Below, piece after piece: positions 41,954-50,961 of a stretch of 64,000 nt of DNA. The DNA is from Streptomyces sp. SUK 48 (GTDB lineage: Bacteria > Actinomycetota > Actinomycetes > Streptomycetales > Streptomycetaceae): the NCBI RefSeq assembly GCF_009650765.1, contig NZ_CP045740.1, positions 930,001-994,000 on the forward strand, in the 5' to 3' direction. A program made the position numbers and the translations under genes. The notes under the pieces are model-generated. The model searched no databases. It was not told where the DNA came from and worked only from the letters and a program-made list of their open reading frames with translations. Numbering within the stretch: the first letter of the stretch is position 1; every line of letters begins with the position of its first letter.

Positions 41954-41987
41954 TTGGATATCGGAAACGTAATTCCGTAATACGGAA
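41954..41987 (+). promoter_or_regulatory. Rightward promoter with palindromic operator
   Basis: TTGGAT (41954-41959) and TAATAC (41978-41983), spaced by 18, form a plausible promoter. The perfect 7+1+7 palindrome TTCCGTAATACGGAA (41973-41987) covers the -10. The same operator occurs at 41755-41769, so one regulator should control both arms of the cluster. The remaining 41770-41953 shows no gene. Confidence 0.75.
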
Positions 41988-42078
41988 CTACTCAAGGTGC
42001 GGGTCTCGCGCTCGCGCACAGGACCCGGCCGACACCACGCGTACGCCATCCCCCCCCTCGGCGGAAAGGACTTCGTCA

Positions 42079-43743
42079 GTGAGCCAACGGCCGGACTGCA
42101 CCGCGGCGACCGGTGAGTTCCTCCACGACCTCCTGCTCGACCCCGCCCGGCACTCCCCGGACCACCCGGCCGTCGTCGAACCCGCGGCCACCGGCGCGCC
42201 CACCGTCACCACCTACGCCGAGCTGACCGCCACCGTGGACGCCTGTGCGGCAACCCTGGGGGCGCTGGAACTCGCCCCTGGCACGCGGGTGTTGCTGGAG
42301 GCGGAGGTGAGCGCCGAGTCGATCGCCGTCCTCCTCGCCTGCTCCCGTACCGGGCTGACCTTCGTGCCGGTGAGCCCGGAGATGCCGCCGGATCGGCTGC
42401 GCGCCCTCATCGAGACCGCCCGCCCGGCGCTGCACGTGCGGGCCGCGACCGCGGAGCGCGCGGACCTGCCCGCGACACTGGGCACGGCACACTTCGGCGG
42501 CGGCGCACTGGTCGTCGAACGCGCCCCCACGGCGACCGCGCGCCGACGGCGGGTGCCGTGTGTCACCGACCCCGCCTACATCGTGTTCACCTCCGGAACG
42601 ACCGGTCGTCCCAAGGGCGTTGTCATGAGCCACCGTGCCGTGACCGCCTTCTGCCGCGGCATGCTGGCGTACCGCATCGCCGCCCCCGGCGACCGCGTCG
42701 CCGGCACCTCCCCGCTGCACTTCGACTTCTCCCTGCTCACCATCGGGCTCGCGCTGGGCAGCGGCGCGGCGGTGGTCCCGGTCCCTCCGCGCCTGGTGCG
42801 CTGGCCCCGGCCCTTCCTGCGCGCTCTGCGCGACACGAAGGCCACCCAGGTCAACGGAGTACCGTCCATCTGGCGGCAGGTCCTGCGCCACGAGGCGGAC
42901 CGGCTGGCCGAACTCGACCACCTGCGAGGGGTGTTGTTCTGCGGCGAGGAGTTCCCCCTGCCGGAGCTGCGCCGTCTTCAGGAGCTGCGCCCCGGTATGC
43001 GGATCGTCAACTGCTACGGGGCGACCGAGTCGATGGCGGCCACCTTCGAGGACGTGCCCGAGCCGCTGCCGGCCGAGCTGGAGCGGCTGTCGATCGGCAC
43101 CGCCCATCCGGGCGCCGAGCTCCTGCTCAGGGACGGCAACGGCGACCTCGTCGACGAACCGGGAACGGCCGGGGAGATGCTGCTGCGCAGCCCGGCGCTC
43201 TTCTCCGGCTACTGGGACGACCCGGAGGCCACCCGCGCCGCCCTCGTGCCCGACCCGCTGTGCCCGGAGTCGGGCCAGGTCGTCCTGCGCACCGGGGATC
43301 TGGCGACGCGCGGAGAGAAGGGGGAGCTGTACTTCCTCGGGCGCGCCGACTCCCAGGTGCAGATCAACGGCAACCGGGTGGAGCTGGGCGAGGTCGAACG
43401 CCGCCTGACCCGCCACCCCGCCGTCACCGCCGCCGCGGCGCTGCGCCTGGCCCGGCCCGACGGGGGCGGCTGCCTGGCCGCGTTCGTGGTCGCGGACCCG
43501 AGAGGCGGCGCGCGGCACCTCTCCCATACGGGCGCCGGTGAAGCGGCGCCCGGCGAGGACATGGCCGCCGTCCTGCGGGACTTCTGCGCCCGCGCCCTGC
43601 CCGCGTACATGGTCCCCGCCGAACTGCGGGTGGTCGACGTCCTGCCGGTCACCGGCAACGGCAAGGTCGACCGCGCCGCACTGGCCGCGAGCGCCGCCGG
43701 GCCCGCGCGGCCCGGCCCGGCGCCCTCGCGGGCCCCGCAGTAG
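42079..43743 (+). CDS. Stand-alone adenylation enzyme 2
   Basis: The product has 554 residues. The GTG at 42079 has GGAAAGGAC upstream. Motifs: IVFTSGTTGRPKGVVMSHRA (A3), VNCYGATESMAATFEDVP (A5), LRTGDLATRGEKGELYFLGR (A7-A8), QVQINGNRVELGEVE and PVTGNGKVDRAAL (A10 Lys). No carrier domain is attached. It differs from the enzyme at 26424-28004 in the substrate-pocket region (LHFDFSLLTIGLALGSG), so the two should activate different acids. It opens the rightward unit, followed by an exporter gene. Confidence 0.93.
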   Translation: MSQRPDCTAATGEFLHDLLLDPARHSPDHPAVVEPAATGAPTVTTYAELTATVDACAATLGALELAPGTRVLLEAEVSAESIAVLLACSRTGLTFVPVSPEMPPDRLRALIETARPALHVRAATAERADLPATLGTAHFGGGALVVERAPTATARRRRVPCVTDPAYIVFTSGTTGRPKGVVMSHRAVTAFCRGMLAYRIAAPGDRVAGTSPLHFDFSLLTIGLALGSGAAVVPVPPRLVRWPRPFLRALRDTKATQVNGVPSIWRQVLRHEADRLAELDHLRGVLFCGEEFPLPELRRLQELRPGMRIVNCYGATESMAATFEDVPEPLPAELERLSIGTAHPGAELLLRDGNGDLVDEPGTAGEMLLRSPALFSGYWDDPEATRAALVPDPLCPESGQVVLRTGDLATRGEKGELYFLGRADSQVQINGNRVELGEVERRLTRHPAVTAAAALRLARPDGGGCLAAFVVADPRGGARHLSHTGAGEAAPGEDMAAVLRDFCARALPAYMVPAELRVVDVLPVTGNGKVDRAALAASAAGPARPGPAPSRAPQ

Positions 43744-43798
43744 CGGACGCCCCTGTCGGCCACCCCACCCGACCGCTCGGCAAGCACGGAGGAACACG

Positions 43799-45061
43799 TT
43801 GACCCCCGCCCCGTCCGCCACGTCCCCCGCCGGCCGCCTGCGGACCCTCGTCACGGTCCGCGCCGGCGGTCTGCCCGGCGCGTTCTGGGTCCTGTGGTCC
43901 GGCACCCTGGTCAACCGCCTCGGCGCCATGGTCAGCCCGTTTCTGAGCCTCTACCTCAGCCAGGTCCGCGACGTGCCGCTCGGCACCATCGGCGGCATCC
44001 TCGCGATCGTCGGGGTCGGCTCGGTGATCTCCCAGCCGCTGGGCGGTTTCCTCACCGACCGGTTCGGCCGCCGGGTCGCCCTGACCGGCGGGATGCTCGC
44101 CAACGCCGGCTCCCTGCTGGCGCTGGGCCACGCGCAGTCGCTGCCCGCCCTCACGACGGCCGGCTTCGCCCTGGGTGTCACCCTCGACCTCTTCCGGCCC
44201 GCCGCGCAGGCCCTGGTCGCCGACACCGTCCCCGCCGCCGACCGCACCCGCGCCTTCGGCCTGCTGCTGTGGTCGGTCAACCTCGGCTTCTCCGCCGCCA
44301 TGGTCCTCGGCGGCCACCTCGCCACCCGCGGGTTCTCCCTGCTCTTCTGGGTCGACGCCGCCGCGTGCGCGGTCTTCGGCCTGCTGGTGTGGTGCGCGGT
44401 TCCCGAGACCCGGCCGACCGCCGCGGAGCGCGGCACCACCGGCAGTTACGGCACCGTCCTCGCCGACCGGGCGATGCTCGCCTTCGCCGGAGTGGTCGTC
44501 CTGTACGCCGTCGTCTTCCAACAGGCGTTCGCCACCCTGCCGCTGGCCATGGCACGGCACGGACTGTCCGGTGACGTCTACGGAACGGTCATGGCCGTCA
44601 ACGGCGTCGTCCTCATCCTCGTACAGCCGCTGATCGGCCACCGGCTCGCGCCGTTCGACAAGAGCCGCGTCCTGGCCACCGGCTTCGTGCTCGCGGCCGG
44701 GGGCAACACGCTGGTCGCCGCCGCGTCGGCGGGCCCCGCCTTCGCCCTGGCCGTCGCGGTGTGGAGCCTCGGCGAGGTCCTGGTGTTCGCCGTCACCGCC
44801 GCCATCGTCGCCGATCTGTCCCCGCCCGGCCTGCGCGGCCGCTACAACGGCCTGCTCGGCATGGCCTGGGGCACCGGCTTCCTCATCGCCCCCCTGGCCG
44901 GCACCCGCCTCCTGGCCGTCGGCTCCACCGTCCTGTGGCTCTCCTGCGCCGCCCTCTGCGTGACCGCCGCGCTGGCCCAACTCGCCCTGGGACCTGCCAT
45001 CAGGAAACGGACCGCACAACTCGCCGAGGAGACAGCCCCGTTGCCGAAGGCCGTCTCCTAG
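43799..45061 (+). CDS. MFS exporter of the biosynthetic cluster
   Basis: The product has 420 residues from a TTG at 43799, chosen because CGGAGGA lies 6 bases upstream; the upstream frame overlaps the adenylation gene. Twelve membrane helices are expected. The A-motif loop is GGFLTDRFGRRVALTGG and the second repeat has ADLSPPGLRGRYNGLLG. It follows the adenylation gene by 55 bases and shares its promoter. It most likely exports the product, which also provides self-resistance. Confidence 0.9.
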   Translation: MTPAPSATSPAGRLRTLVTVRAGGLPGAFWVLWSGTLVNRLGAMVSPFLSLYLSQVRDVPLGTIGGILAIVGVGSVISQPLGGFLTDRFGRRVALTGGMLANAGSLLALGHAQSLPALTTAGFALGVTLDLFRPAAQALVADTVPAADRTRAFGLLLWSVNLGFSAAMVLGGHLATRGFSLLFWVDAAACAVFGLLVWCAVPETRPTAAERGTTGSYGTVLADRAMLAFAGVVVLYAVVFQQAFATLPLAMARHGLSGDVYGTVMAVNGVVLILVQPLIGHRLAPFDKSRVLATGFVLAAGGNTLVAAASAGPAFALAVAVWSLGEVLVFAVTAAIVADLSPPGLRGRYNGLLGMAWGTGFLIAPLAGTRLLAVGSTVLWLSCAALCVTAALAQLALGPAIRKRTAQLAEETAPLPKAVS

Positions 45062-45081
45062 CCTCCGACAGCCTCCCCCCC

Positions 45082-45204
45082 ATGGGCTTCTACGGGGCAC
45101 CGCATGCCGCGTTCCTGTTCGTCACCGGCGGGGACGCGCCGGTCAACCGGGGCGCTACCGGCCGGGCGGCCCTGGAGGCGGCCACCACGTTCCACCTCCA
45201 GCGC
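45082..45204 (+). pseudogene. Possible nitroreductase remnant
   Basis: In the 225-base gap after the exporter gene, the frame from ATG 45082 reads MGFYGAPHAAFLFV. This resembles the FYGAP-x-A-x-FLFV strand of nitroreductase-fold flavoproteins, and LEAATTFHL falls where their next helix lies. The likeness ends after about 40 residues. It may be a decayed fragment or chance. Confidence 0.2.
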
Positions 45205-45286
45205 CGGTCGCGAGAGCGGGCCGGCGCCCGTGGCAGCACGTTGCCCGCAGGCGCGGCCCGCCTCGTTCCGCTCTCCGGACGGGGCG

Positions 45287-46897
45287 TCAGATGTGGCACA
45301 CGCCCCGCTCGTAGTCGACCGTGGCGGTCTCCTTCGAGTAGGTCCACTGAGGAGTCAACAGCTGTGCGTCGAGCTGCTGGGCCGCGCCGGGGCTCTCCAC
45401 GACGTACCCGAAGTCCTGCAACCACGCCGGGTAGAGGTTCTTCGATCCGATGTAGAAGGCCGAGCCGTCGACCGAGACCAGCTTGTGGTGCTGGGCGTAG
45501 GGGTGGCCGTCCGCCCAGCGCGCGCTCGAAGAGCTGCGGAAGGTCGCGAGCTGGAGGTTGGAGCAGAGCGCCGCCCTGGCGCTGGTCTCGTCACCGGTGA
45601 TCCGGACCAGTCGGTCGCGCAGTACGTCGCTGACCTCGGAGAGGGACGTGATCTGCGAGTAGCCTCCGCTGCCGACGGCGCCGCGGTTGGCGGGGTCGCT
45701 GACGACGATCCGCACCTTCACGCCGTCGGCGAGCTTGGCGGCGAGGGCGTCGTAGACGCGGGTGTCGTAGCGGGGCAGCGGCGGGCAGGTCGCGTTGAGG
45801 TCCTGCTGTGAGATCTCGATGTGCCGGGTCGCGCTGGAGATCAGCGAACGCAGCGCGCTCTCCTCGGGGTTGACCGTGTCGTAGTCGCGGTCCCCGTTGG
45901 TGTTGTCGTGCAGGCCGACCACGCACCGGGTGTCGGAGGTGTCCGGCAGGGCCGGTCGCCAGGACGAGGCCGGGTCGGAGTCCTCGATGCCCACGCCGAG
46001 TCCGCCGACGGCGATCACCGGCACGTCGCCGGTGGCCGGGACGGCGCGGGGGTTCGTGTCCCGCTCCATGGTGGCCATGCAGTCCGATCCGCCCGAGGAG
46101 GCGTACCACACGTTGGCGACGTTGGCCTTGTTGCGGCAGGTCCAGCCCCACAGCCGGTCCAGGTAGCGCCCGGCCGTCCCGGCGGCGGGGCCGGTCAGGG
46201 CGAGGTCGACGTCGCTGACCGGATGGCCGGTGTCGAGGTAGTCGCCCTTCCAGTCGTTGATGCCGCCGGTGACCGCGGACTCGCCGTCCACGACCAGGAG
46301 TTTGGAGTGGTTCCAGGAGAAGGCGGTCTTCGACGTCGTCATCGAGGCGACGTTCAGGGTGATGGCGTCGGCGGCCGGGCCCAGCTTGTCGCGCAGGTCG
46401 TCCCGGTACTTCGAGGGCAGCACGGTCATGTGGTAGACCGGCGCGGCTCCGACCAGGACCCTGACCTTGAGCCGGTGCCCGGAGGCCACGGACGACTTCA
46501 GGCCCGCGACGATGGCGTCCTGGAAGGCGCCGTCCGGGAAGGGCGCCAGGCTGGAGATGTCGACGGTCCGCGTCGCCCGCGAGATGTTCTCGGTCATCTT
46601 GGCCAGCAGCCGCTGGGTACCGACGCGGTCCCGGCAGCCGGCGTCGCCCCAGCAGCCGGGCGTCTGGAGCAGCCAGCCGGCGGGGTCGTCCGCGCCGGCG
46701 TCGAGCCGGTTGCCGGCCGTCCGCTCCCACACATCCCCTTCGAGGCCGGGCGAGACCTCGCGCAACGTGCGTTCCACGGCGTCGAGATGGGGAGTCGCGT
46801 CGTCGGCGGTGGCGGGCGAGGCGGGCAGCACGGTCAGGGCGAGCGCGGAGATGAAAGCGGCCCGGGCCGCACGGGATAAGCGAAGCGAAATGATCAT
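45287..46897 (-). CDS. Secreted phospholipase D
   Basis: The product has 536 residues, typical of streptomycete extracellular PLD. A Sec-type signal peptide (basic start, hydrophobic core, cleavage near ATA-DD at about 32) precedes the enzyme. Both catalytic HKD motifs are present: [17 protein letters not shown] and [19 protein letters not shown]. It hydrolyses or transphosphatidylates phosphatidylcholine-type lipids outside the cell. The seventh codon is TTA (46877-46879), so translation should depend on the bldA tRNA and be tied to development. Confidence 0.94.
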   Translation of the reverse strand: MIISLRLSRAARAAFISALALTVLPASPATADDATPHLDAVERTLREVSPGLEGDVWERTAGNRLDAGADDPAGWLLQTPGCWGDAGCRDRVGTQRLLAKMTENISRATRTVDISSLAPFPDGAFQDAIVAGLKSSVASGHRLKVRVLVGAAPVYHMTVLPSKYRDDLRDKLGPAADAITLNVASMTTSKTAFSWNHSKLLVVDGESAVTGGINDWKGDYLDTGHPVSDVDLALTGPAAGTAGRYLDRLWGWTCRNKANVANVWYASSGGSDCMATMERDTNPRAVPATGDVPVIAVGGLGVGIEDSDPASSWRPALPDTSDTRCVVGLHDNTNGDRDYDTVNPEESALRSLISSATRHIEISQQDLNATCPPLPRYDTRVYDALAAKLADGVKVRIVVSDPANRGAVGSGGYSQITSLSEVSDVLRDRLVRITGDETSARAALCSNLQLATFRSSSSARWADGHPYAQHHKLVSVDGSAFYIGSKNLYPAWLQDFGYVVESPGAAQQLDAQLLTPQWTYSKETATVDYERGVCHI

Positions 46898-47712
46898 CTA
46901 CAGAAATTACCAGGTCAGAGGTCATACCTCCGGCCACGGAGGTGCCCCGAAACGGCGGCCGGACACCGGTACATCGCCGCCGAGTAACCGGCCGGGCCCG
47001 GCCGGGAGATGCCCCTGCCGGGCGCGCTCGCCGGCGCGTGGCGCGTCCGCGGCCACGACCGGGGCAAGAGGGCCGCGCACCATGCCCGTCCGCAGCGCCT
47101 TCCGGGGCCGCGGAGCCACTCTCCCCCGGTTCCTACGGTGTGCCGACACGTCACCGAACCAGCACCGTGCATCACCGGGCAGGTCCACCGGACTTCGCGC
47201 ACGCGCGCGGCCGCTCCTCCCCCATCTCGATGCGGGCAGAAAGCGGGCGTCGCGACTCGCCTGACGTGTCGTTTCGTCGGCTTCCCGGGTGGGAGGAAGC
47301 GAACGGCGGAAGGTACGGTCCTTCTCATGTGTGACGTATGTGATCTTCACACCCGGGGCCGTCGCCGGTGCAACGATCCGGTCGCCCGCGACGTCCTTTC
47401 TTGTGGGTGGCGAGCCGTTCGCCGCCGGGTGGAGCGGACCGAAGGTGGCGACTGGTGGGTGCCGCGCGCACAGTGGCGGTGGCGCAAGGACCTCGCGCCG
47501 GGCCGGGCCCGCGAGTCCGGTACGGCCGGAGGCACTGTCCCCGCCGTGCCCTGGCGTGAACACTCCGCGACGGAGTGCGGCACGACCGGTTCCCCGCGAG
47601 CTCTTTCGAGCGCCCCCCGGTTTCCCTTCCCGCCTCTCCGGTTCCCGCCCTCCGGTTCCCGCCCGTCCGGCGCCGCCCCGACGGCGCCCCTGAGCAGTCC
47701 GACAGGTAGACC
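46898..47712. other. Long intergenic region with no supported gene
   Basis: About 815 bases separate the divergent phospholipase D and STAND genes. The open frames here are Arg/Pro-rich shadows without codon-position bias. One notable site is GTGTGA (47329-47334), 12 bases, TCACAC (47347-47352), with an extra TGTGA at 47339-47343. It could bind a Crp-like or other dimeric regulator. The AT-rich 46898-46925 just upstream of the phospholipase start probably holds its promoter. Confidence 0.5.
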
Positions 47713-49761
47713 ATGCACATAGCCCCCTCCCCTCAGGCGCCGCGCGCCGACTACCGCGCGGGGGTGGCCTCGGCCCGACGGCAACGGCTCTTCGCCGGCC
47801 GGGCGGCCGAGCTGCACCTGCTGCGGGAGTCGCTGCTCGGCACGCCGCCGGGCTGCCAGGTGCTGTGGCTGCACGGGATGGCCGGGGTCGGCAAGAGCAC
47901 GCTGTTGCGCCGGTTCGTCGCCGAGGCGCGGGAGGCGGGCAAGGCGGTCCGCGTCGTGGACATGCGCAGTACGGCCCCGACGCCGGAAGGTTTCCTCGGC
48001 GCGCTGGAGGCGCCCGGCGGGCCGGCGGAGCCGGACCTGCTCGTCATCGACTCGGGGGAACTGCTCGGCCCCCTGGAGTCGTGGCTGCGGGACGTCTACC
48101 TGCCTGGACTGCCCGCCTCGCGCCCGGTCCTGGTCGGCGCCAGACGGCCTCCCTCGGCGGAGTGGCGCACCGATCCGCAGTGGTGGGACGTGCTGCACAC
48201 GGCCGTACTCGGCCCGATGAGCGACGCCGAGGCGGCACGGCTGCTGCGTGACCGAGGTGTGCCCGAAGCGGCCGTCCCGTCCCTGACCCGGGCGGCATAC
48301 GGGCTGCCCCTGGCTCTCGCGCTCTTCGCGGAGGCCCGCCAACAGGCCGAGGCAGAGGGTGTGGGACCTGCCGACGCCCCGGAGGATTCGCCCGAGCTGG
48401 TGTGCGAACTGCTGCGTCTGCTGCTGCGCGAGAGCCCCTCCCCCGCCCGGAGCGACGCGCTCGCGGTGCTCGCCCTCGCCCGCGTCACGACCGAGGAACT
48501 GATACGGCACACGCTGGACGTGCCGGTCGCGGAGGCGCACGCGCTCGGGAACTGGCTGCGCGGCCTCTCCTTCGTGCAGAGCACCACCGAGGGCCTGGTG
48601 CCGCACCCGCTCGTGCGCCGGTTCCTCCTCGCCGACCTGCGCTGGCGCGGGCTGGAGAAGTACGAGCGCCTGCACCGGGTGCTGCACGCCCATGTGACGG
48701 AGCGGCTGACGCGGCGCACCGGGGGGCGCTGGGCGCTCGGGGCGGCGCTGGCCCATCTGGGCGGCGTGAGCCGGGCGGTGCGGGAGGCCGTGGAGTGGGA
48801 GGGGACGGACCGGCTGCACGTGCGCTCGGCCCGCGCGGAGGACAGGGACGCGATCCTCGACGTACTCGGCGCCGAGCACGGTCCGGCGGCGGCCGCCACG
48901 GCACGCGCGTGGTGGGAGCGGCAGCCGTCCGCGTTCTCGCTCGCGGAGGAGGGCGGCGCCCTCGCCGCCGTCCTCGTCGCCCCCTGGCTGGAGGCGGGGG
49001 CGACGGGGCTGCCCGATGACCCGGTCGCGGAGGCGGCGCTGGCCCGTACCCGGGAGCGGGCGCCGCTGCGACGCGGCGAGCGGATACTCCTCGCGCGGTG
49101 GAGCACGGGCTCCCCGGCGGCGGCGGCCTTCGCGCTGACAACGTTGTGGGCGACGGTTCCGCGCCTCGCGGTGAGCTGGACGTGCACCCGCGCGGGGCGC
49201 CCCGGGCTGCCCACGCTCCTCGGCCTGTACGGGCAGCGGCGCGAGGCACCGGTGACGGACCGGGAGGGCGAGGTGGTGCTCCCGTACGTGCAGGACTGGC
49301 GCGGTACGGGCTTCACCGCGTGGTCGGGGGCGCTGTTCGAGCGGTTACTCACCGACGACCCGGCGGCGCCGACCGCCCCGGCGAACGGCCCCGCGGAGGC
49401 CGAACTGCCCTGGCCCGCCTTCGCCGAGGCCGTCAAGCACGCCTACCGCGACGCGCAGGACCTGCGGCTGCTCGCCGACAGCCCGCTGCTCGGGACGCCT
49501 CTGGTGCCCCCGGCAGGAGACGCGGCGGCGCTGCGCGAAGTGCTCGTGCAGACCGTGGAGCGGCTGTCGGGGTCCACGGGGCAGCGGCAGCTCGGCGAGG
49601 TCCTGGAGATCACGTATCTGAGCGGTCCGCGCAGTCAGCGGGCGGCGGCCAGCCACGCGCGTCTCTCCTTCAGCACCTACCGGCGCCGCCTGGCAGAGGC
49701 TCTGGCGAAGGCGGCGGAACTCCTGCGCGAGCGTCAGCTGTACGGTGTCGAGGTCCGGTGA
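47713..49761 (+). CDS. STAND-type ATPase
   Basis: The product has 682 residues. The N-terminal AAA/NACHT-like domain begins FAGRAAELHLLRESLLG. It has Walker A LHGMAGVGKSTLLRRF and a sensor/Walker B strand PDLLVIDSGELL. A winged-helix and helical middle region follows (LVCELLRLLLRESP...VPHPLVRRFLLADLRWRGLEKY). The C-terminus (SQRAAASHARLSFSTYRRRLAEAL) looks like a helix-turn-helix. STAND proteins are signal-responsive switches, often transcriptional. Residue 545 is a TTA codon (49345-49347), pointing to bldA control. The ATG at 47713 has no clear ribosome site. Confidence 0.82.
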   Translation: MHIAPSPQAPRADYRAGVASARRQRLFAGRAAELHLLRESLLGTPPGCQVLWLHGMAGVGKSTLLRRFVAEAREAGKAVRVVDMRSTAPTPEGFLGALEAPGGPAEPDLLVIDSGELLGPLESWLRDVYLPGLPASRPVLVGARRPPSAEWRTDPQWWDVLHTAVLGPMSDAEAARLLRDRGVPEAAVPSLTRAAYGLPLALALFAEARQQAEAEGVGPADAPEDSPELVCELLRLLLRESPSPARSDALAVLALARVTTEELIRHTLDVPVAEAHALGNWLRGLSFVQSTTEGLVPHPLVRRFLLADLRWRGLEKYERLHRVLHAHVTERLTRRTGGRWALGAALAHLGGVSRAVREAVEWEGTDRLHVRSARAEDRDAILDVLGAEHGPAAAATARAWWERQPSAFSLAEEGGALAAVLVAPWLEAGATGLPDDPVAEAALARTRERAPLRRGERILLARWSTGSPAAAAFALTTLWATVPRLAVSWTCTRAGRPGLPTLLGLYGQRREAPVTDREGEVVLPYVQDWRGTGFTAWSGALFERLLTDDPAAPTAPANGPAEAELPWPAFAEAVKHAYRDAQDLRLLADSPLLGTPLVPPAGDAAALREVLVQTVERLSGSTGQRQLGEVLEITYLSGPRSQRAAASHARLSFSTYRRRLAEALAKAAELLRERQLYGVEVR

Positions 49762-49952
49762 ACAGACCGCTGCCGTACCGGCGTCGGGGCCCGCCGCTCC
49801 GGTGTACCGCCCGTGAACGACTCCGCCGTGCGGCACCGCCGCGGGGGGTCGGCACCCCGTTCCCGCCGGACCGGGCGGGGCAGGGCGGCGAAGCCGGACG
49901 CGCGGGCGACCGGCCGCCTGCAACTGGATCATCGTTGACTTGGGGACGAGCG

Positions 49953-50858
49953 TTGAGTGACACGGAACAGGACGACGCGAAGCGACGACAGCGGGCGCGG
50001 TTCGTCGACGCGCTGACGAAGACCGCCCAGCAGCCGGGGGACCGCTCCCGGGTGGGCACGAAGGTCGCGGGGGCGGCGGCCGTGCTCGCGCTCGCGGCCG
50101 GGGCCACCTTGGGCTTCGGCGCCTGGCGCAGCTACCAGTCCGACCAGAACACGAAGAAGCATCTGGCCGCCGAGGAGGCCGCCCAGCAGCGGCGGATCGT
50201 TCCCTCCTCACCCTCCGCGTCGCCTTCGCCGGGCGCGCAGCACAAGGAGAGGAAGAAGCCGGCCGGGCAGCCCCCGGCCGGGGGCGGAGCGGCGGGTCAC
50301 GACGTGCCTCCGGTGGAGACGAAGCCCTCCCACTCGCCGAAGGCGAAGCCGAGCAAGCCGGCGGGGACGACCGTCGACCGGCTCCTGTCGGCGGGGCACT
50401 CCCGCGTGCTGCTCAAGAACGCGAAGAGCGGCATGTGCGCCGACGTCACCGGCTACGACGGAGGCAAGCCCGACGACACCATCATGCAGTACTACTGCGA
50501 CGGCACGGACAAGGACAACCAGCTGTGGAGCATGGTCGTGCGGGGCGCGGGCAAGGGGCCGGGCGGCTCTGACCTCGTCTCCTTCGTCAACGTCAAGGAC
50601 GGTCTGTGCCTGGACCTGCCCGGGTACGCGGGGCTGCCGCCCGGCTGGGGCGCCGTCGAGGGGGTCTGCAACACCGCGACCCCCGACAACCAGCAGTGGT
50701 GGCTCGACCCGGCGGGCGGCGGCACGGTGCGCATTCGCAACCAGGCGAGCGACAGCCTGTGCCTGGAGGTCAGGGACGACTCCACGGAGCGCGCCGCGCA
50801 GCTCCAGCTCGACAAGTGCGGTACGGACGCCGACAGCCGCTGGACCGTGCTGAGCTGA
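49953..50858 (+). CDS. Membrane-anchored ricin-type beta-trefoil lectin
   Basis: The product has 301 residues from a TTG at 49953 (GGGGACGAG just upstream), giving MSDTEQDDAKRRQRARFVDAL. A short cytoplasmic part precedes one membrane helix (about 38-60, VAGAAAVLALAAGATLGFGAW). A Lys/Pro/Ser-rich linker (about 80-140) follows, then a ricin-B-like domain with repeated C-x-D patterns and QLWSMV, NQQWWLD and SRWTV in the three lobes. It probably binds cell-wall or environmental sugars at the surface. The STAND gene lies 191 bases upstream in the same direction. Confidence 0.85.
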   Translation: MSDTEQDDAKRRQRARFVDALTKTAQQPGDRSRVGTKVAGAAAVLALAAGATLGFGAWRSYQSDQNTKKHLAAEEAAQQRRIVPSSPSASPSPGAQHKERKKPAGQPPAGGGAAGHDVPPVETKPSHSPKAKPSKPAGTTVDRLLSAGHSRVLLKNAKSGMCADVTGYDGGKPDDTIMQYYCDGTDKDNQLWSMVVRGAGKGPGGSDLVSFVNVKDGLCLDLPGYAGLPPGWGAVEGVCNTATPDNQQWWLDPAGGGTVRIRNQASDSLCLEVRDDSTERAAQLQLDKCGTDADSRWTVLS

Positions 50859-50898
50859 GCGAGGCTACGCCGGGCCGAACGGAGCGGGCGCCGTCGTG

Positions 50899-50932
50899 AG
50901 GGCCCCGGCGGGGAGATCCCCGCCGGGGCCCT
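50899..50932. terminator. Strong bidirectional terminator
   Basis: Positions 50899-50914 pair with 50917-50932 over 16 bp, with a 2-base centre (effectively a 4-base loop), followed by TT. It lies between two convergent genes (ends at 50858 and 50962). Confidence 0.88.
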
Positions 50933-50961
50933 TGCGCGTCCCCGCCCCGGGCGGGCCGCGC

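Noticed and set aside
47328..47722. Plus-strand frame starting MCDVCDLH before the STAND gene
   Set aside because: It has no ribosome site, Arg/Pro/Ser-rich content, and overlaps the STAND start. The two early Cys are not enough for a zinc-binding call.
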